Part shown: positions 60,301 through 64,000 of the stretch, in pieces | How positions within the stretch are numbered: the first letter of the stretch is position 1 | Layout: every line of letters begins with the position of its first letter | Source of the DNA: Ascaris suum | Taxonomy: Eukaryota; Nematoda; Chromadorea; Rhabditida; Ascarididae | Length of the DNA: 64,000 nt | Assembly (NCBI GenBank): GCA_013433145.1 | Contig: CM024187.1 | Location: 12,600,326-12,664,325 of the forward strand | Direction: 5' to 3' | Made by a program: the position numbers and the translations under genes | Notes under the pieces: model-generated | The model's database searches: none | Seen by the model: the letters and a program-made list of their open reading frames with translations, nothing else | Told to the model about the DNA's origin: nothing

Positions 60301-63300
60301 CCTAACATCTTAAATGGTCCAGATGCTAGCTTCTAACCTTACAATTTTCACCGATACCATTTCCCAACTGATGCCGAACGTGGATACGAATCTGCGCCGA
60401 CTTTCGAAAAGTCAATGAGAATAATTCTCTCCTCCCAACCGCGCTACGGGAAGAGCGAAAGGTTATGCGTCTGTCAATAGAGCAACTCGCATTTGCGAGG
60501 CCATTGTGTGGTAAGTTCTTCAAACCTACGAAACACTAGTAAATTTTCTTAAGCAAGCCTTTCCTTGGTACCTTAAAAATCTTTTGACTTGAATAATTTT
60601 TACTTTGTGCAGAAAAAAGAGGCGCTGGCTTCCCTTCTGTGTCTGTTAAACTGCAAATTTCAACTCAGAAAATCCGAGAAAGCAAATTGAACGCAGTTTT
60701 GAAAACAAAAAAAAAAATGAACTGATTGCTTACAAGTGCTTAACCAAATTCATAACGGATTAAAAATTTTCATTCAATCAGAAGCCGCTATGCCAGTTTC
60801 CAGTGACGATCAACGTCTCCTCCAACGTTCCTGATAGCACCATACGAAAACAAATTTGCTGCCCAGTACTGAAACACCTTTACGCTGCACTAGCTTCATA
60901 TTATGTTCTACCTTGTAGTGCACTTCACTGGTATTCACATGAAATGAGCAAAAATAAAAGTTTAGTAAAGGCAGCAGAAGACTTTTAAAGAACATTTTAG
61001 AGCTTCGAGTAAACCTGCGCATTGATGAGGATTAAATTGCCAAGGAAGTAAAATACAGCGGTCATTCAAATAAGAAAAAATCCAAAAAATAACAAATAGA
61101 AGAATGCAACACACTGAGGCATAATAGGGAACAAGTTTTATATTTTATTTTTCAGTGCGTATGGTATCTGCATATAAGATTTCTCCCTAGCCATTCGGAA
61201 GGAAACGTTTCAAGATCAGTCCGCAATAACGTGAGCAGTGCAGCAGATGCTGAAATCCGATAGGCCGTAAAGCCTGGTGACTAAAAGCGGTTAGCGTCAT
61301 TGAAGAGGCACTCGATGGCTAATTGCAAATGAGGGAAGAAGCAAATCGTTATGAGTGGGCACAACCAAGCTCACTAAGCAGTCAACATCTTACAGATGCC
61401 CACCACTAGTACCGTTAGGTTAGGCATAAACATCGTGCAGGTGAATAGTAAAAATGAAGAATTAAATCGTGCTTGATATTTCACTTACCTCGCATTGTGC
61501 AATAAAGGAAGTAGATAGGTAGAAAGCATTTGAATAACGCATTCATAAATAAATAAATATAAAGGAAATTAGTATCGCAGAGATTCGTCGACAAGGCAAT
61601 AGGATAGATCGATGCACAAGAATATCGCAGCAGCAATAGAAGCTTTAAAGCAGAGTGCTATCTACGCTTATCGAGCTGCGTTTTGAGAAAATCTGCACTC
61701 CACTCGTGATGTGATAAGTGAAGTCATCATTTACCACCCGTTTGCGCCATTAATTTTCACAACAAATCGTTCTCGTTTATGTTCATTTCTCAACTTTATT
61801 CTGCCGCTCACCATTAGCGCCTATGCGCATGCAACAACGTATACGTCATCAATCTAAAGGTTGTTTACCTGCCATTCTGCACACTACGCGTATACTGATC
61901 TTAAAAGTTTTGTTGATTTTATTTGCTTGCGTCTCAGGGAAATGGGTCACGCATCAAATATCGAGCTCTTTTTACCACAGAAAAAATTTTTTTCCAGAAT
62001 TACTTCATGACTTAAATTGACTCTGCAGCAATGTTTTCGTTCCTCTTATCGTCGAGCTGCTGAGTAAAAAAACGGCTTTTTTAATGCAAGATTTTGGACC
62101 CTAGAGCTACTAGAGAAGTAAAATTTGAAAGAAGATGCCTACTGAATGGCTGAAGCTCTTCGGCAAAAGAATTTCAAAGTGAGCAGGTGAGGATGAGGTA
62201 GATATAGGTGCTGAATCATGGGCCAATGCAGCAAAAGCTGTGGGCTAGGGCAAACACAGAAAGAAGAACAAGAGGTTGATGAGGTTGACCTCTGCACTCG
62301 TGTACACAACAATCAACAAGCGCTTTCATTTACCGTTCGTCAACAGTGTTTGTTTGGAAATTCTACATTCACTCATTACAAATCTCCTTTTATTGCCTGG
62401 TCTGATGCACACACATCACAACAACAGGACATGTACTCAGGTATAACTTGAAGATAATTGGAATCAGCGGAAGAGGTGCTGAGCGCAGTGTCGGCCTCGT
62501 CTCAAAGCAGCAAAAATAGCCTCAAAGATTGCGTGATTATAGGTGAAATGACAAAAACTTGAATAATATGCACTTTCTCATATTTTGCTAGTTGAGCTCC
62601 TAAATGATATCATGTTTAATTCCAGGCCACTTGAATGCAACTTTCTATGTATTTCGATAGCATGCTCTCGGCATCCTATTAAATCAACGGCTTTCATCTT
62701 TCCGATCACAACGACAAATACCGTCTTTGTTCTCCACAGTCGCGTTTAAAAGTATTACAGCGCTAGTGACCTGATTCATGGATTGGATATTCGTTGAAGA
62801 ACAACTGTTCCGAGAAAAAATATCCGTTCCTCCTAGCAGCACAGCAATGATATGCCGCTGCAGACATTTTTAACAGCACTATGTAGTCTATAAGCAAAGG
62901 CCAGCTTTAGAGACCGTATAGCTGGCCTAAAACAAGACCTTCTTCGAATGAACACAACAGATATCTAGATAAACCTTTAAGTTATCATCTATGAAAACAG
63001 CGAAAAAATTCATGAAACATAAAACGTCGGCATATAAAAAAACAGCAATACACCTCATTCATCTAGATTCATAGCGGAAAAATTCACGGTGAAGAATTTG
63101 ATAAATGATGTATTTCCATTCAAAGCGTTTCTCTTAGAGAAATTCAGATACAATTTTCAGGTATTTTTATGCGAACATATTTTTCAGTTTGCTTTTCAGA
63201 AAACTTCACAATCGATACGAATATTGATGTGCTCTTCTCGCGGGAATATTTGAAACTTTCATTATTTAGAGCAAACAATGCTCAATCATCTTAGAGACTT

Positions 63301-64000
63301 GCCTAGAAAATAACAGATGCGTCGAGAGTGTTCGGCTGATGATAAGTGCCACTGATGTCAGAAAAACCCACAATTATTCCACTCACAGCGAGCGATTTTC
63401 AGAGCAATTCAATGCAACAATAACAATCAGCTGTTTGTTCAATACACAAAATAACTGGAAAAAATTCGAGTCAAATTGAAATTCAAAATAATCGACATAA
63501 AATTAAGAAACATTCACAATTTTATTCCGAACTTGTTTGAATGCCAAAAAATATATGACAAGAAGAGAGAAGAAATGCGAAGGAAGAAAAAGAAACGAGA
63601 AGTGAGAAAATTTTTGTGAAGAATGTAAGAATGACGTGTAGATGATGAGTGCAATAGCAGTAAGAGGAAGGAAGCGCATTTTTCGTGATTTCACTCGTCT
63701 GATTGGGGTAATTCTCAAATGCGCGCAATTGCTTTCTCTTTTTTTTCTTTTTTTGCATAAGAGAATTCCCCTCTAGTACATCGCTTTGTTCGATCGGTTG
63801 AGCCCTACACATCGATCATTCATTGTGAAGAATGCAGTAAGAATTGCATCCAGCAACATTGCTCCATTCACTATACTCTTCTAGAAATTCGTCAATGCAC
63901 TGAAAATTACTCGTTTAGGAATGTGCATATGAAACTCTTTTTATATCGATGGAATGCGCACACACCTGTTATACAGTTGAACAGATAAGCGCAAATGAGG
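60301..64000. other. Upstream flank, no confident gene
   Basis: AT-rich sequence with scattered short frames. 62218-62451 on + starts MGQCSKSCGLGQTQ, which resembles the start of a thrombospondin type 1 repeat, but the rest of the domain is not evident. 60326-60523 has protein-like frames on both strands with possible splice sites and no clear identity. The end of the window, 63500-63850, is A- and T-rich low-complexity sequence. Exons of a gene extending beyond the window could lie here. Confidence 0.35.

Overview
The window looks like nuclear DNA from a nematode, most likely a clade V (strongylid, hookworm-like) parasite. The sequence is AT-rich, and protein-coding pieces are short exons separated by introns of about 0.1 to 4 kb. 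Most introns end in TTTCAG-type acceptors, and acceptor-like sites sit just upstream of two start codons, as expected for spliced-leader trans-splicing. One gene belongs to the nematode-restricted SXP/RAL-2 (DUF148) family. The species-level placement is inference. I found no bacterial-style operon, rRNA, tRNA or CRISPR array.

Three spliced genes can be assembled with matching intron phases and recognisable domains. (1) A complete six-exon tetraspanin of 238 aa lies on the + strand at 32141-35259. (2) A small secreted SXP/RAL-2-like protein of 190 aa lies on the + strand at 39503-42949, in five exons. (3) On the - strand at 60300-46926 there is a single-pass receptor with three Ig domains and no kinase. 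It is the nematode counterpart of FGFRL1, the fibroblast growth factor receptor-like protein. Seven of its eight exons are well supported. The signal-peptide exon and its 4-kb intron are tentative.

Region by region: 1-23 kb is a gene-poor stretch with an eroded non-LTR retrotransposon tail (about 2.8-3.05 kb) and a near-perfect 50-bp palindrome at 6053-6102. A 283-bp (AT)n microsatellite sits at 23.2-23.5 kb. 23.5-32 kb has only weak coding candidates, the best being two phase-compatible exons at 28388-28690. 32-43 kb carries the tetraspanin and the SXP-like gene. 43-46.9 kb has unassigned short ORFs. 46.9-60.3 kb is the receptor gene. 60.3-64 kb is largely featureless.

The + strand is visibly T-rich from about 30 to 39.5 kb and A-rich from about 47 to 60 kb. 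This agrees with + strand transcription of the tetraspanin and - strand transcription of the receptor. The three genes do not form an obvious pathway. All encode cell-surface or secreted products: a membrane organiser, a secreted nematode antigen-type protein, and a probable FGF-binding receptor without kinase output.
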